Shown: positions 9,065 to 18,559, counted from the stretch's first letter. The stretch is 64,000 bases of DNA from Streptococcus mitis NCTC 12261 (GCF_000148585.2 NZ_CP028414.1:1169501-1233500), one strand, 5' to 3'. Numbers and translations: made by a program. The notes: generated by a model not told the origin, from the letters alone.

Positions 9065-10303
9065 ATGAAATTTGTTGGACTTGTAGGATCAAACTACGAT
9101 CAATCATATAACCGTAAACTCTTGGAATTCATCCGTCGTCACTTCAAACTCAAATTTGAATTAGAAGTTCTCGAAATTGACGAAGTTCCAATGTTTAACC
9201 AAGACGAAAAATGGGATGAAAGTTTCCAATTGCGTCTCTTGTATAACAGAATTACTCGTGCTGATGGTGTCATTATCGCTACTCCTGAGCACAACCACAC
9301 AATCTCAGCTTCTCTTAAATCTGTTCTTGAATGGCTTTCATACGAAGTTCATCCATTTGAAAACAAACCAGTCATGATTGTGGGAGCTTCTTACTACGAC
9401 CAAGGTACTTCTCGTGCCCAAGTTCACCTTCGTAAGATTCTTGACGCTCCAGGTGTCAATGCCTACACACTTCCAGGAAATGAATTCCTTCTTGGTAAAG
9501 CCAAAGAAGCATTTGACGCAGAGGGCAATATCACAAATGAAGGAACTATTAATTTCCTTGAAACATGCTTGGACAACTTTGTAAAATATGTGGGAGTCGT
9601 TTCAAAATTGAAAAAACCAAAACCAATTGCACCAGAAGATTTATATTGTACAAATTCAATTGCAACTACCATTCAAGGTGTTGATCCAGACGATCCTGAA
9701 TGGGTAGAAAAAGCAGCTGAACTTGTTGGAGCTGTTTCTGGAGATACTTACGTTAAATTAGACCATGGTATCTTGACAGTTAACCAAATTGACATGTTCT
9801 TGAAAGCAATGCCATTTGAGTTGACATTTGCAGATGATAATAACCAGTTCTTGTACTTTAATAACGCACACCAAGATCCAAATACAATGTTTGGTAAACG
9901 TGTACGTGCTCAATCAGGAAACCGTTTAGGAACTGTACACGGTTCATTGCCAGATTCTCGAATGAAAAACGTTGAATGGGTTGTTGGCGTACTGCGTAAC
10001 GGGGATCAAGAATATGTCCGTACAATTGTGCCAGGAACACCAGAAGGCGTTATTAATACCCATAATTACCAAGCAATGTACTATCCAGATGGTTCATATG
10101 CTGGAATCAATGAAATCATCTTTAATTTCCAACCATGGCTTGACTGGTACCTCAATACAACTGGTCAACGTCTAGTTGGTGGAAATGCTGCAGCTCCTGC
10201 CGGAGGCCACGGTGGCGCAGATGCCACATCTGGAGCTTCTGATGCAGGTGATGCTGGAGGTCACGGTGGTGGCGCAGACGCTACATCTGGCGCAAGTAAC
10301 TAA
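9065..10303 (+). CDS. FMN reductase-PAS fusion with two C-terminal flavinylation-like motifs
   Basis: This 412-residue protein has three parts. Residues 1-185 form an NADPH:FMN reductase domain (GSNYDQSYNRKLL, then GVIIATPEHNHTISASLKS) similar to the preceding gene. Residues about 205-365 resemble the PAS-like C-terminal domain of DUF438 proteins (MPFELTFADDNNQFLYFNN). The last 40 residues are a Gly/Ala/His-rich tail holding DATSGAS twice, at 386-392 and 405-411. ApbE targets carry a D-x-x-[ST]-G-A-[ST] type motif, so each repeat could take an FMN. With apbE two genes upstream, I infer a cytosolic flavoprotein with two covalent FMNs; the exact role is unknown. Confidence 0.85.
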   Translation: MKFVGLVGSNYDQSYNRKLLEFIRRHFKLKFELEVLEIDEVPMFNQDEKWDESFQLRLLYNRITRADGVIIATPEHNHTISASLKSVLEWLSYEVHPFENKPVMIVGASYYDQGTSRAQVHLRKILDAPGVNAYTLPGNEFLLGKAKEAFDAEGNITNEGTINFLETCLDNFVKYVGVVSKLKKPKPIAPEDLYCTNSIATTIQGVDPDDPEWVEKAAELVGAVSGDTYVKLDHGILTVNQIDMFLKAMPFELTFADDNNQFLYFNNAHQDPNTMFGKRVRAQSGNRLGTVHGSLPDSRMKNVEWVVGVLRNGDQEYVRTIVPGTPEGVINTHNYQAMYYPDGSYAGINEIIFNFQPWLDWYLNTTGQRLVGGNAAAPAGGHGGADATSGASDAGDAGGHGGGADATSGASN

Positions 10304-10314
10304 TAATAGTTCTG

Positions 10315-10337
10315 GGAACCATATTGGTTCCTTTTTT
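10315..10337 (+). terminator. Terminator of the apbE operon
   Basis: The stem GGAACC..GGTTCC is followed by six Ts just after the last stop codon. Confidence 0.85.
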
Positions 10338-10343
10338 AGCGAA

Positions 10344-10377
10344 AAAAGACTAGCAGACAAAAACTGCTAGTCTTTTG
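10344..10377. terminator. Second, symmetric hairpin downstream of the apbE operon
   Basis: The arms AAAAGACTAGCAG and CTGCTAGTCTTTT pair over 13 bases around a seven-base loop. With As before and Ts after, it can work on either strand, possibly for the DUF896 gene from the other side. Confidence 0.7.
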
Positions 10378-10416
10378 GTATTATTTCATCTATCTTTGTT
10401 AAAAGAAAGAATATTT

Positions 10417-10522
10417 ATACTCAATGAAAATCAAAGAGCAAACTAGGAAGCTAGCCGCAGGCTGTACTTGAGTACGGCAAGGTGAAGCTGACGTGGTTTG
10501 AAGAGATTTTCGAAGAGTATTA
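10417..10522. repeat. BOX element (boxA + boxC type)
   Basis: The sequence starts with TACTCAATGAAAATCAAAG and ends GAGATTTTCGAAGAGTAT, with the boxA core GTACGGCAAGG and CTGACGTGG inside. This is the pneumococcal BOX family. It abuts the stop codon of the DUF896 gene. Related copies lie near 44.6, 52.6 and 56.9 kb. Confidence 0.85.
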
Positions 10523-10780
10523 TTATGAATTTGGATCATCGAGACTACGACCATGTAACCCTTTTTCACGTTGAACTTGACGTAGTTTCTCTGGTGTAAC
10601 ATCGTTTCCTTCTTCGTCCACAATTTTGATCCCTTCGATGTGGTGACGAACAGTGCGACGGTACCCTTCGATGTACTCCTCACGTAGTTTGGCTTGTTCA
10701 ACTTTTTCTTCTGGTGTCAAGCCTTCTGTTTTTTTCTTTTTGGCAAGCTCGTTAATACGATCAATTTTTTTAGGATCCAT
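10523..10780 (-). CDS. DUF896 family protein (UPF0291, YnzC-like)
   Basis: This is an 85-residue helical-hairpin protein. The family start [15 protein letters not shown] and the segment [17 protein letters not shown] are typical. I use the ATG at 10780 because AAAGGAG precedes it; a longer reading frame upstream has no such site. Function is unknown; the B. subtilis relative YnzC lies in an SOS-related operon. A BOX element touches its stop codon. Confidence 0.88.
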   Translation of the reverse strand: MDPKKIDRINELAKKKKTEGLTPEEKVEQAKLREEYIEGYRRTVRHHIEGIKIVDEEGNDVTPEKLRQVQREKGLHGRSLDDPNS

Positions 10781-10822
10781 GTTTCTCTCCTTTGTGATAA
10801 GATAAAGTCCGTTTATCAAATT

Positions 10823-12859
10823 TTATTTAGTGTTAATTTGGTTAAAACGAGCAAGCTTAGCTGCTTTTTGAGTTAAATGAGACAAGATTGCCAAACGATT
10901 TTGACGGACAGCCTGATCTTCGGCCATAACCATAGTATTTTCAAAGAAAGAATCAATAACTGGGCTAAGAGCAAAAAGTTGTTTCAATTGCTGACTGGCA
11001 GTACCTGATAAAACGAGTGATTCTACTGCTTCTGCCAAGGCTTTTTCTTGGTCATTTTCAAAGAGTGCTGAATCAACTGCAACAACTCCTTCTGCCTTAT
11101 CAGCCAAGTTAAAGGCACGAGAAAGTGATTCAACAGATGGTTTGAAATCTTCTTCCTTACTTGCTTCTACAAGAGCACTTGCTGCTTCCAACATATCCGC
11201 CACAACAAAGTTTGAACCTGCAAGAACGGCTTCCTTTATATCTTTTGGAGTAGAACCCATCATCTTATCAACACGAGCCTTGATAAAATCCATAACCTCT
11301 GCCTTATTTTCATAAGTCAAGCTATCAAATGTTAAAGCATAAAGGCTATCGATCAGCTCATCCATAGCAATGTGCCAACCAAAAGCATCCAAGATACGAA
11401 CTACACCTTGAGTTGCACGACGAAGAGCATAAGGGTCATTAGACCCTGATGGAATCAAACCTACTGAGAAGAAGCTCAAAATCGTATCCAATTTGTCTGC
11501 AATGGCAAGCACTGCGCCGACCTTGCTCTCTGGAAGTTCTCCTTCAGCTGAAGTAGGCATGTAGTGTTCACGAATAGCAGCTGCTACCGCTGGAGTTTCC
11601 CCAGCAAGAAGGGCATATTTTTCACCCATAATTCCTTGGAGTTCGTCAAACTCACCAACCATACCTGTCAACAAGTCAAACTTGTAAATGGCTGCTGCAC
11701 GGGCTAGGTCAATCGTTTCATCCGCTGACAAACCAGCTTTTTCTGCCAAGAGAATAGCAATCTGACCAGTACGAATCATGTGTTCACGAAGGGAACCAAT
11801 TTTCTCATGGAAGGTTACATTGTTTAATTTTTCAACAAGATCTGAAATCACCAATTTTTGGTCTTCACGCCAGAAGAATTCTCCGTCTTCCAAGCGAGCT
11901 ACCAAGACTTTTTCATTTCCTTTGATGACATTTTCCAAATGATCTGCGTTTCCATTACGAACAGAAATGAAGTTTGGCAAGAGTTTACCATCTTGATCAC
12001 GGACAACAAAGTACCGTTGGTGTTCCTTCATCGAAGTCACCAAAACTTCTTCTGGAACTTCAAGGTATTTGGCATCAAAACTTCCCATAAAGGCAGTTGG
12101 GTATTCAACCAAGTTCAAGACTTCATTAAGCAAGTCCGCATCAATTTCGATATGTACACCATGCTCAGTTTCGATTGCTTTGATTTGGTCAACAATCATT
12201 TGCTCACGTTCACGAGGATCCGCGATTACAAACTGCTTACGAAGGTCTTCTTCGTAGCTCAATGCTGACTGAATCTTAGTTTCTTGTCCCAAGAAACGAT
12301 GACCACGGCTCACACGATCACCCTTAATATCAAGAAAATCCAAGTCAAACTCTTCTTCATCTAAAAGAACAGTTAAAGTGTGAACAGGGCGGATGTATTC
12401 AAAGGTGTTGTTAGCCCAATGCATGCTGACAGGGAAAGTCAAGGACTTCAAGACATCTACAACACCAGGAACAATGGCTTCAACTGCTTGACCAATTTCT
12501 TCCTTGGTAACATAGACATATTCTTCACCCTTGATTTCACGGAATTCGATATCTTCAACAGTCAATCCTTTTCCACGAACAAATCCTTGAGCTGCTTTGG
12601 TGAAGTTTCCATCACTATCCAAGGCAATTTTCTTTGCTGGCCCCTTAAAATCTTCTGTCAAATCAGCCTGTTTGTCTGCAAGACCAGTTACACGAACAGC
12701 CAAACGACGTGGTGTTGAGAAGGTCTGAATAGCTTCAAAAGACAGGCGGTTTTCCTTGAGGAAGGCTGCCATTTTTTCGCCAAGTTGTTTTTCACTTGGT
12801 GTGACAACATAGGCTGGTAATTCTTCAAGACCGAGTTCTACTAATAAGTTTTTTGTCAT
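10823..12859 (-). CDS. glyS: Glycyl-tRNA synthetase beta subunit
   Basis: The beta subunit binds tRNA-Gly in the alpha2-beta2 bacterial enzyme. The 678-residue length fits, the N-terminus [15 protein letters not shown] is diagnostic, and an HD-like domain ([17 protein letters not shown] near residues 393-409) and the C-terminal anticodon-binding helices follow. It is downstream of glyQ, but 259 bases separate them, an unusually long gap filled by an inverted-repeat element. AAAGGA lies before the ATG. Confidence 0.97.
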   Translation of the reverse strand: MTKNLLVELGLEELPAYVVTPSEKQLGEKMAAFLKENRLSFEAIQTFSTPRRLAVRVTGLADKQADLTEDFKGPAKKIALDSDGNFTKAAQGFVRGKGLTVEDIEFREIKGEEYVYVTKEEIGQAVEAIVPGVVDVLKSLTFPVSMHWANNTFEYIRPVHTLTVLLDEEEFDLDFLDIKGDRVSRGHRFLGQETKIQSALSYEEDLRKQFVIADPREREQMIVDQIKAIETEHGVHIEIDADLLNEVLNLVEYPTAFMGSFDAKYLEVPEEVLVTSMKEHQRYFVVRDQDGKLLPNFISVRNGNADHLENVIKGNEKVLVARLEDGEFFWREDQKLVISDLVEKLNNVTFHEKIGSLREHMIRTGQIAILLAEKAGLSADETIDLARAAAIYKFDLLTGMVGEFDELQGIMGEKYALLAGETPAVAAAIREHYMPTSAEGELPESKVGAVLAIADKLDTILSFFSVGLIPSGSNDPYALRRATQGVVRILDAFGWHIAMDELIDSLYALTFDSLTYENKAEVMDFIKARVDKMMGSTPKDIKEAVLAGSNFVVADMLEAASALVEASKEEDFKPSVESLSRAFNLADKAEGVVAVDSALFENDQEKALAEAVESLVLSGTASQQLKQLFALSPVIDSFFENTMVMAEDQAVRQNRLAILSHLTQKAAKLARFNQINTK

Positions 12860-12892
12860 GTTTTTTCCTTTACATTTTCTTCAATCTTTTTT

Positions 12893-13064
12893 GATATGCA
12901 CCTTAGGTACTGGGGACGTCGCTAACTAACTTTGTGAGTCTGTATGGAAATCTAATACTAAATTGATCAAGATTTCCAACAGTCTCATCAAAGTGGATTT
13001 AGCTGACTAATTTTTGAACCTAAGGTTTCAAAAATCCCCACATAACAGTACGGCGGTGCATATC
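12893..13064. repeat. Inverted-repeat (MITE-like) element between glyQ and glyS
   Basis: The ends GATATGCACC (12893-12902) and GGTGCATATC (13055-13064) are perfect inverted repeats, and a second match, GTACTG, lies further in on both sides. Inside are nested imperfect palindromes (GAGTCTGT..GGAAATCT against AGATTTCC..ACAGTCTC) and a hairpin at about 13011-13033. It has no coding potential. It is not a BOX; it might be a RUP or SPRITE copy, but I cannot confirm that. A separate hairpin (GCAAGTC TTC GACTTGC) lies at 13070-13087. Confidence 0.6.
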
Positions 13065-13118
13065 CCTCTAGCAAGTCTTCGACTTGCCTCTAACGATTTT
13101 AGAGCACAATATTACTCA

Positions 13119-14036
13119 CTATTCTGCGTCTTCTGCTAAGAGTTTAGCTCGTGTTGCTTCATCCAAAAGTGGGTAGCCTAGGCGTTTTCGTTCTGCGACA
13201 AAGGTTTTAGCTACGACACGGGCCAAGTTACGGATACGAGCGATATAGCCTGCGCGCTCTGTTACAGATACCGCACCACGCGCATCAAGTAGGTTAAAGG
13301 TATGTGAACATTTGAGAACATAGTCATAGGCAGGGTGCACCAATCCTTCTTCCAAGGCACGACCAGCTTCTTTTTCAAACTTATCAAAGTTTTCCAACAA
13401 CATTTCTTGATCAGAAATTTCAAATGAATATTTTGAGTGCTCGTACTCAGGCTGGATGAAGATTTCTCCGTATTTTACACCATCAGCCCACTCGATATCA
13501 TAGACAGAGTCTACTTCCTGGATGTAAGAAGCCAAACGCTCCAAACCATAGGTAACTTCCGCAGTCACAGGGCCAGTTGCCAATCCACCAACTTGTTGGA
13601 AATAAGTGAACTGAGTGATTTCCATACCGTCAAGCCAAACTTCCCAACCAAGACCAGCTGAACCAGTTGATGGGTTTTCCCAGTTATCCTCAACAAAACG
13701 GATGTCGTGCTCCAAAGGATTGATTCCCAATTTTTCCAAAGACTCAAGGTAAAGTTCTTGGATGTTTGATGGAGATGGCTTCATGACCACCTGGAATTGG
13801 TGGTGTTGGTAAAGACGGTTAGGATTTTCTCCGTAACGACCGTCAGCAGGACGACGTGATGGCTCTACATAAGCCGCATTCCATGGCTCAGGTCCGATAG
13901 CGCGAAGGAAAGTGTAAGGACTCATTGTTCCCGCACCTTTTTCATTATCATAAGCCTGCATAAGCATACAACCTTGGTCATTCCAAAATTGTTGCAAAGT
14001 CAAAATAATTTCTTGAAATGTTAATTTCTTAGACAT
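13119..14036 (-). CDS. glyQ: Glycyl-tRNA synthetase alpha subunit
   Basis: The alpha subunit holds the class II catalytic site that forms glycyl-adenylate. The 305-residue protein shows [19 protein letters not shown] at its start, followed by the motif 2 region [20 protein letters not shown] (residues about 57-76) and the [20 protein letters not shown] motif 3. It lies 35 bases after the GFA-family gene and shares its T-box-controlled transcript. AAAGGAG precedes the ATG. Confidence 0.97.
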   Translation of the reverse strand: MSKKLTFQEIILTLQQFWNDQGCMLMQAYDNEKGAGTMSPYTFLRAIGPEPWNAAYVEPSRRPADGRYGENPNRLYQHHQFQVVMKPSPSNIQELYLESLEKLGINPLEHDIRFVEDNWENPSTGSAGLGWEVWLDGMEITQFTYFQQVGGLATGPVTAEVTYGLERLASYIQEVDSVYDIEWADGVKYGEIFIQPEYEHSKYSFEISDQEMLLENFDKFEKEAGRALEEGLVHPAYDYVLKCSHTFNLLDARGAVSVTERAGYIARIRNLARVVAKTFVAERKRLGYPLLDEATRAKLLAEDAE

Positions 14037-14071
14037 TGAATACTCCTTTAATTTATATTATCTTCTTAGAT

Positions 14072-14443
14072 TTATTTTTCAAGCAACCAAGAAAAGGCTG
14101 GGTCCTGAAAAATATGACGTTTAGGAACAGTTTGTAAATTCTGATCGCTTTCATCTATTGTACCTAATTTCAAAGCACAGACTTCTGGTATATTTTCTTG
14201 AACAGTGAAAATTTGACTATGACAGTTCTGGCAGTAATAACGCTGTTTTCCTGGAGAAGAACTATAGGAAACAAGCTTTTCTTTTCCATGCAATACTAGC
14301 TTTTCACTGCTAACTTTAGCATTAACTGTATAGGCAGACGCAGTTGCTTTCCGACAAAATGAGCAATGACAAAAAACTAATTCCGATAATTCCTCATCTA
14401 GAGTGTAGGTCACTGCTTTACATAAACAAGATCCTTTAAGCAT
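14072..14443 (-). CDS. GFA-family zinc protein (glutathione-dependent formaldehyde-activating-like)
   Basis: This 123-residue protein has the GFA fold pattern: GSCLCKAV at residues 4-11, CHCSFCRK at 25-32, and a later CQNC pair, all expected zinc ligands. Many family members are not formaldehyde enzymes, so its reaction is unknown. It is the first gene behind the glycine T-box and so should be made when charged tRNA-Gly is scarce, together with glyQ and possibly glyS. AAAGGAG stands before the ATG. Confidence 0.85.
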   Translation of the reverse strand: MLKGSCLCKAVTYTLDEELSELVFCHCSFCRKATASAYTVNAKVSSEKLVLHGKEKLVSYSSSPGKQRYYCQNCHSQIFTVQENIPEVCALKLGTIDESDQNLQTVPKRHIFQDPAFSWLLEK

Positions 14444-14661
14444 TATGCTCCTTTCTACTTAGGCATTAGACGAATTCAAAAAGAACCGAATTTCAACACC
14501 CAAGCCTTGCGACTAGGGGCGTCAGAAACGCGGTTCCACCCTAATTTATTACTTCATTTGTTTTTAAAAATATTACAGAAAGCGCCAGTTCTTTATTTTG
14601 CCCTACTTGGCTCCCACTATCCCAAGTTCGCTTGAAGAACGCCATAAGACTTTCTTTCCTG
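14444..14661 (-). ncRNA. T-box leader (glycine) controlling the GFA-glyQ(-glyS) transcript
   Basis: The conserved T-box AGGGTGGAACCGCG lies at about 14528-14541 on the minus strand. A GGC specifier triplet for glycine can be read at 14584-14586 in AACTGGCGC. A terminator stem forms between GAACCG in the T-box and CGGTTC, followed by five Ts (about 14474-14484). When uncharged tRNA-Gly binds, the T-box would pair with tRNA NCCA and block this terminator. The specifier choice matches the downstream glyQ. Confidence 0.9.
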
Positions 14662-14667
14662 CTGACT

Positions 14668-14696
14668 ATTATATCAAAAATTAGCACAATGTACAA
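14668..14696 (-). promoter_or_regulatory. Promoter of the glycine T-box transcript
   Basis: TTGTAC and TATAAT stand 17 bases apart on the minus strand, directly upstream of the T-box leader. Confidence 0.85.
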
Positions 14697-14712
14697 TTCT
14701 TTTTATGATTTT

Positions 14713-15555
14713 CTAGAAATCCATATCATCAACTCGTGGAGCACCAGACTGAACAACAATTGTTTTTAAGGTTTCACATTCCTTATGACTCAGTTCAATT
14801 CCAAAGCAATCAAGATTAGCCTGAATACGAGAAGCTGTGACAGATTTTGGAAGTGGTAAAAATCCTTCTGCTAAGCTCCAGGCCAAGGCTATCTGAGCAA
14901 CCGATTTACCGTGATTTAACGCGATTTCTTGCACTTGCTTGCTATCAAACAGTTCTCCCTGACCAAAAGGGCCCCAAGCTTCCAATAAGATTCCTTTTTC
15001 TCGACAGTAATCTACGACTTCCTCTTGATACACACCTGGAGCCAAACGAACTTGATTGACCGCTGGAAGAATTTTTGCTGTTTCAAGCAAGGCATCCAAA
15101 TGATGGGGAAGGAAATTACTAACACCGATAGCACGGATTTTGCCTTCTTGATAGATGTCTTCCATCGCTCTCCAAACTTCTGAATTTCGGATTTTCCAGT
15201 GGTTATTTTCTCTGAGCGGTTTTGGATTTGGCCAATGAATCAAATACAAATCCAAATATTCCAAGCCCAGCTTCTCTAAAGACTCTTCAAAAGCCTGACG
15301 AGCTTGCTCATAGCTATGATTTGTATTCCAGAGTTTGCTGGTTACAAAAATTTCCTCACGCAGAACTCCACTATCTTGAATGGCACGACCAACGCTTTCT
15401 TCATTTTTATAAATAGCTGCCGTATCGATATGGCGATAGCCTGCCTTTAAAGCCTCTAGTACAGCTTGATATGCAATCTCTCCATTTTCAGCTTTCCAGG
15501 TTCCAAATCCCAGTACTGGAATTGTAACACCATTGTTTAAAGTATAAGATTTCAT
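14713..15555 (-). CDS. Aldo/keto reductase
   Basis: This 280-residue NADPH-dependent reductase has the full catalytic set of the family: GYRHIDTAAIYKNE (Asp and Tyr, residues about 40-53), VTSKLWNTNH (Lys), and LIHWPNP (His). The C-terminus has the cofactor region LPKSVTASRIQANLD. It resembles 2,5-diketo-gluconate reductase and YvgN-type enzymes; the natural substrate is probably an aldehyde such as methylglyoxal but cannot be fixed from sequence. AAAGGA precedes the ATG. Confidence 0.93.
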   Translation of the reverse strand: MKSYTLNNGVTIPVLGFGTWKAENGEIAYQAVLEALKAGYRHIDTAAIYKNEESVGRAIQDSGVLREEIFVTSKLWNTNHSYEQARQAFEESLEKLGLEYLDLYLIHWPNPKPLRENNHWKIRNSEVWRAMEDIYQEGKIRAIGVSNFLPHHLDALLETAKILPAVNQVRLAPGVYQEEVVDYCREKGILLEAWGPFGQGELFDSKQVQEIALNHGKSVAQIALAWSLAEGFLPLPKSVTASRIQANLDCFGIELSHKECETLKTIVVQSGAPRVDDMDF

Positions 15556-15577
15556 TATTTTTCCTTTCTATGAGAAG

Positions 15578-15626
15578 AAAATCCAAAGAGCCAAATTTTC
15601 AAGGAAAACTTTTCTCTTTAGATTTT
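15578..15626 (-). terminator. Possible terminator of pgdA
   Basis: A 12-base stem with one G-T pair joins AAAATCTAAAGAG and CTCTTTGGATTTT (minus strand) right after the pgdA stop. The T-run is short. Confidence 0.5.
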
Positions 15627-15631
15627 GTGTA

Positions 15632-17023
15632 TTATTGATTGCGGTCGTAATAGATCTGATGAGCTTTAAGACGAGAGTCTAACAAATCTGGAATTGTCAC
15701 AAAGTCATAACCCTGACCTTTCAAATAGTCAATGACCTTGGGTAAAGCATTCACTGTCTCAACATGGATATCATGCATGAGAATAATAGAACCATTCTTG
15801 ACTTCACGCTGAATTTCTGTCAAAATAGATGCTTCATTTTTACTCTTCCAGTCCAGACTATCTACATCCCACATAATAAAGCTCAAATCGAGACTATTGC
15901 GAATGTCATCTGTAATAGCCCCATAAGGTGGACGCATAAGTTTAGAACTAGAACCCAGCACCTTAGTTAGCGCATCCTCAGTATCAGTAATTTGTTTTTT
16001 AGCTTCATCAAGGGAAAGTTTTGAAAGCACTGGATGACTCCAACTATGGTTTCCAATGACATGTCCATCCGATTTCATGCGTTTCAAAATCTCTTCATTT
16101 CCAGAAACATTCTTACCTAGCACAAAGAAAGTTGCCTTGATACCATACTTGGAAAGAGTATCTAATGCTTGATTTGTCGTTGCAGGATTTGGTCCATCAT
16201 CAAAAGTCAGGGCCACTACTTTACGATTTTTCTTTTCATAATAAGCCTTATATAGCTCTGCATCCTTATCTAATAAATAAGAGGACTGAATAACTTCAAA
16301 GAAACTAGATACTGGCAAGGCAATCTCGTCTAGATTTTCAACTGACTGACTTGGATAAAGGATAATCTGACTATCCTTGTAATCAAAATTCCATGCAGAC
16401 AAGTCTTGGTCAGAGAAACCTTTAACAACTTGATCAATCTTTTCTTGCTCCAATTTCTTATCCTGTAAAAAAGAAGTCAGTTCTTTTATCAGTTTCTCTT
16501 TGGCCTTACTAGCATCTGAAAATAATTGATCAAGTGTAAAAGGTTTACCATCTTCTGTCAAATGTACTTTTGCCAGACTAGTTTTTTCAGTCTCTTCAAC
16601 TTTTGAAGAAGTTAAATCATAGACTTGTTTCACCACACTTCGGTTGACAATCCCTTTTAAAGTTGAATCCTGTTTCTCCGTATAATAAAAAACCAGATTT
16701 TCCTTATCCTCTAGATTGTCTTTAATATCCTGTGTCATGATTCCCTTTATAGACGAAATCACTTGCTCCCCTTGGAGAGGATAATAGGCAATTACTTCGG
16801 CTTGTCCCTTACGAAAATGATCTTTCTGATTTCCCTCACTCAATTGATTATCTTTATCATTTTTTAAAGACTCAATTTTTTGTTCGAAACTTTGCTTTGT
16901 ATATACTTTGTATCCAATCATTGAACCAAGGACACAAATACTTACCGAAAAGATAGCTACCAGGGCTATTAAACCGATTCTCTTTTTATCGTGCTCAACA
17001 CGTTTTGCTCTACTTTTATCCAT
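15632..17023 (-). CDS. pgdA: Peptidoglycan N-acetylglucosamine deacetylase
   Basis: PgdA removes acetyl groups from GlcNAc in peptidoglycan, giving lysozyme resistance. The 463-residue protein has a charged N-terminus, one membrane anchor (residues about 17-37), a long extracellular middle domain and a C-terminal NodB polysaccharide deacetylase domain. Catalytic motifs are ALTFDDGPN (Asp pair), GNHSWSHP (metal histidines), and MRPPYGA. The predicted -10 ends only six bases before the ATG and no Shine-Dalgarno is visible, so its message may be leaderless. Confidence 0.95.
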   Translation of the reverse strand: MDKSRAKRVEHDKKRIGLIALVAIFSVSICVLGSMIGYKVYTKQSFEQKIESLKNDKDNQLSEGNQKDHFRKGQAEVIAYYPLQGEQVISSIKGIMTQDIKDNLEDKENLVFYYTEKQDSTLKGIVNRSVVKQVYDLTSSKVEETEKTSLAKVHLTEDGKPFTLDQLFSDASKAKEKLIKELTSFLQDKKLEQEKIDQVVKGFSDQDLSAWNFDYKDSQIILYPSQSVENLDEIALPVSSFFEVIQSSYLLDKDAELYKAYYEKKNRKVVALTFDDGPNPATTNQALDTLSKYGIKATFFVLGKNVSGNEEILKRMKSDGHVIGNHSWSHPVLSKLSLDEAKKQITDTEDALTKVLGSSSKLMRPPYGAITDDIRNSLDLSFIMWDVDSLDWKSKNEASILTEIQREVKNGSIILMHDIHVETVNALPKVIDYLKGQGYDFVTIPDLLDSRLKAHQIYYDRNQ

Positions 17024-17029
17024 AGAGAT

Positions 17030-17058
17030 ATCATATCAAATTCAGGCTATAATTTCAA
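17030..17058 (-). promoter_or_regulatory. Promoter of pgdA placed directly at the start codon
   Basis: TTGAAA and an extended -10 (TGATATGAT) are 17 bases apart. The -10 ends six bases before the ATG, so transcription would start at or beside the A of ATG. Confidence 0.6.
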
Positions 17059-17082
17059 TTATTTTAGAGGAAATAGTATATT

Positions 17083-17105
17083 AAAAAGAGGGGAACTCCC
17101 TCTTA
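17083..17105 (-). terminator. Terminator of metK
   Basis: On the minus strand AAGAGGGAG TTC CCCTCTT folds into a hairpin followed by TTTTAAT just after the metK stop. Confidence 0.8.
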
Positions 17106-17110
17106 AAATC

Positions 17111-18301
17111 TTATTTTACTGCTTCTTTCAAAGCATCTACCTTGTCCAAACGTTCCCATGGAAGGTCAATATCTGTACGTCCCATGTGTCCATAAGCCGC
17201 TGTTTGACGGTAAATTGGACGCTTGAGGTCCAGCATTTGGATAATTCCTGCAGGGCGAAGGTCAAAGATTTGACGGGCTGCTTTTTCAAGCTTGCTTTCG
17301 GCTACTGTTCCTGTACCAAAGGTATCGATACGAACAGAGACAGGCTGCGCAACACCGATGGCATAGGCCAATTGCACTTCTGCTTTCTTAGCAAGGCCTG
17401 CTGCAACGATATTCTTGGCAATATAACGAGCCGCATAAGAGGCTGAACGGTCCACCTTAGTCGCATCTTTACCAGAGAAGGCACCACCACCGTGACGAGA
17501 GTAGCCACCATAAGTATCTACGATGATCTTACGACCAGTCAAACCTGAGTCCCCTTGCGGTCCACCGATTACAAAACGACCAGTAGGATTGATGAAGAAT
17601 TTGGTTTGCTCATCCAAGTAAGAGGCTGGAATAACCTCTTTGATAACCTTATTAATGACATCATTGTGAATTTGTTCGTTGCTGACTTCTGGATCGTGCT
17701 GAGTTGAAATAACAACTGTGTCCACACGTACTGGACGGTCATTTTCATCATACTCAACCGTAACTTGTGATTTAGCATCTGGGCGAAGATAGCTAATTTC
17801 CCCAGACTTACGAAGTTCTGCCAGACGACGAACCAATTTATGACTGAGTGAAATTGGCAAAGGCATGAGCTCTTCTGTTTCATCCACTGCAAAGCCAAAC
17901 ATGAGACCTTGGTCTCCAGCACCAATTAAGTCCAGCGGATCTTGATCTGCATTTCCACGAACCTCCAAGGCTTCGTTAACACCTTGGGCAATGTCAGGAG
18001 ATTGTTCCACCAAAGATGGATGTACTCCTACAGTCTCAGCAGAAAAACCATATTCTGTATTAGTGTAGCCAATCTCTGCAATGGTATCACGAACCACACG
18101 GTTAATATCCACATAAGCATTTGTAGATATTTCACCAAAAACATGGACTGAACCAGTATATACAGCTGTCTCAGCAGCAACGTGCGCCTCTGGATCTTTA
18201 GCTAAAATAGCATCCAAAATCGCATCCGAAATTTGGTCTGCAATCTTATCTGGATGCCCCTCAGATACAGATTCAGACGTGAATAATTTACGTTCTGACA
18301 T
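17111..18301 (-). CDS. metK: S-adenosylmethionine synthetase
   Basis: MetK makes S-adenosylmethionine from methionine and ATP. The 396-residue protein shows [18 protein letters not shown] (residues 14-31), [10 protein letters not shown] (127-136) and GGGAFSGKD, the family's substrate and phosphate loops. The Shine-Dalgarno GGGGGGAC lies just before the ATG and is part of the SMK riboswitch helix. In TIGR4, as I recall, metK is far from pgdA, so its neighbour here is unusual. Confidence 0.97.
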   Translation of the reverse strand: MSERKLFTSESVSEGHPDKIADQISDAILDAILAKDPEAHVAAETAVYTGSVHVFGEISTNAYVDINRVVRDTIAEIGYTNTEYGFSAETVGVHPSLVEQSPDIAQGVNEALEVRGNADQDPLDLIGAGDQGLMFGFAVDETEELMPLPISLSHKLVRRLAELRKSGEISYLRPDAKSQVTVEYDENDRPVRVDTVVISTQHDPEVSNEQIHNDVINKVIKEVIPASYLDEQTKFFINPTGRFVIGGPQGDSGLTGRKIIVDTYGGYSRHGGGAFSGKDATKVDRSASYAARYIAKNIVAAGLAKKAEVQLAYAIGVAQPVSVRIDTFGTGTVAESKLEKAARQIFDLRPAGIIQMLDLKRPIYRQTAAYGHMGRTDIDLPWERLDKVDALKEAVK

Positions 18302-18553
18302 AAAAATGTCCCCCCTTAAAAATAGTGTTATAGAGTTACAAAGTACTGATAGGTATTTTCATTTTCTAAGAGTTACAACGCGTAAGAAATAAAAACGATA
18401 CTTTTTTATTTCTGAAGCTAGTAAGGCGCATAGGGTGACCGCATTATAGCGGCAACCGTAGAATGACGAACGACTTTTGAGCCGTCATTCTTTGCGAGTT
18501 GCGACTCGAAAGAAAAAATAGAAATTTCTACCATCTTATCGGGACTATATAAC
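18302..18553 (-). ncRNA. SMK box (SAM-III) riboswitch of metK with a long internal insert
   Basis: The minus-strand leader has the pieces of the SMK box in order: AGTCCCGATAAGATGGTAG at its 5' end, a late TTTGTAAC element (about 18335-18342) and GGGGGGAC at 18308-18315, the ribosome-binding site. GTCCC (18541-18545) can pair with GGGAC and hide the Shine-Dalgarno when SAM is bound. Compact SMK RNAs have a short linker here; in this one about 170 bases lie between the two halves, containing hairpins such as AGAATGACG/CGTCATTCT and a second GTTGTAAC (18372-18379). An extended -10 (TGGTATAAT, 18560-18568) fits a start near 18553. Confidence 0.75.
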
Positions 18554-18559
18554 TTTACC

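Noticed and set aside
10417..10522. The repeat family as RUP
   Set aside because: I first considered RUP, but the boxA core GTACGGCAAGG-CTGACG identifies BOX.
10399..10701. Frame reading through the BOX element into DUF896 DNA
   Set aside because: It is an artefact of the BOX repeat and is antisense or out of frame to the real gene.
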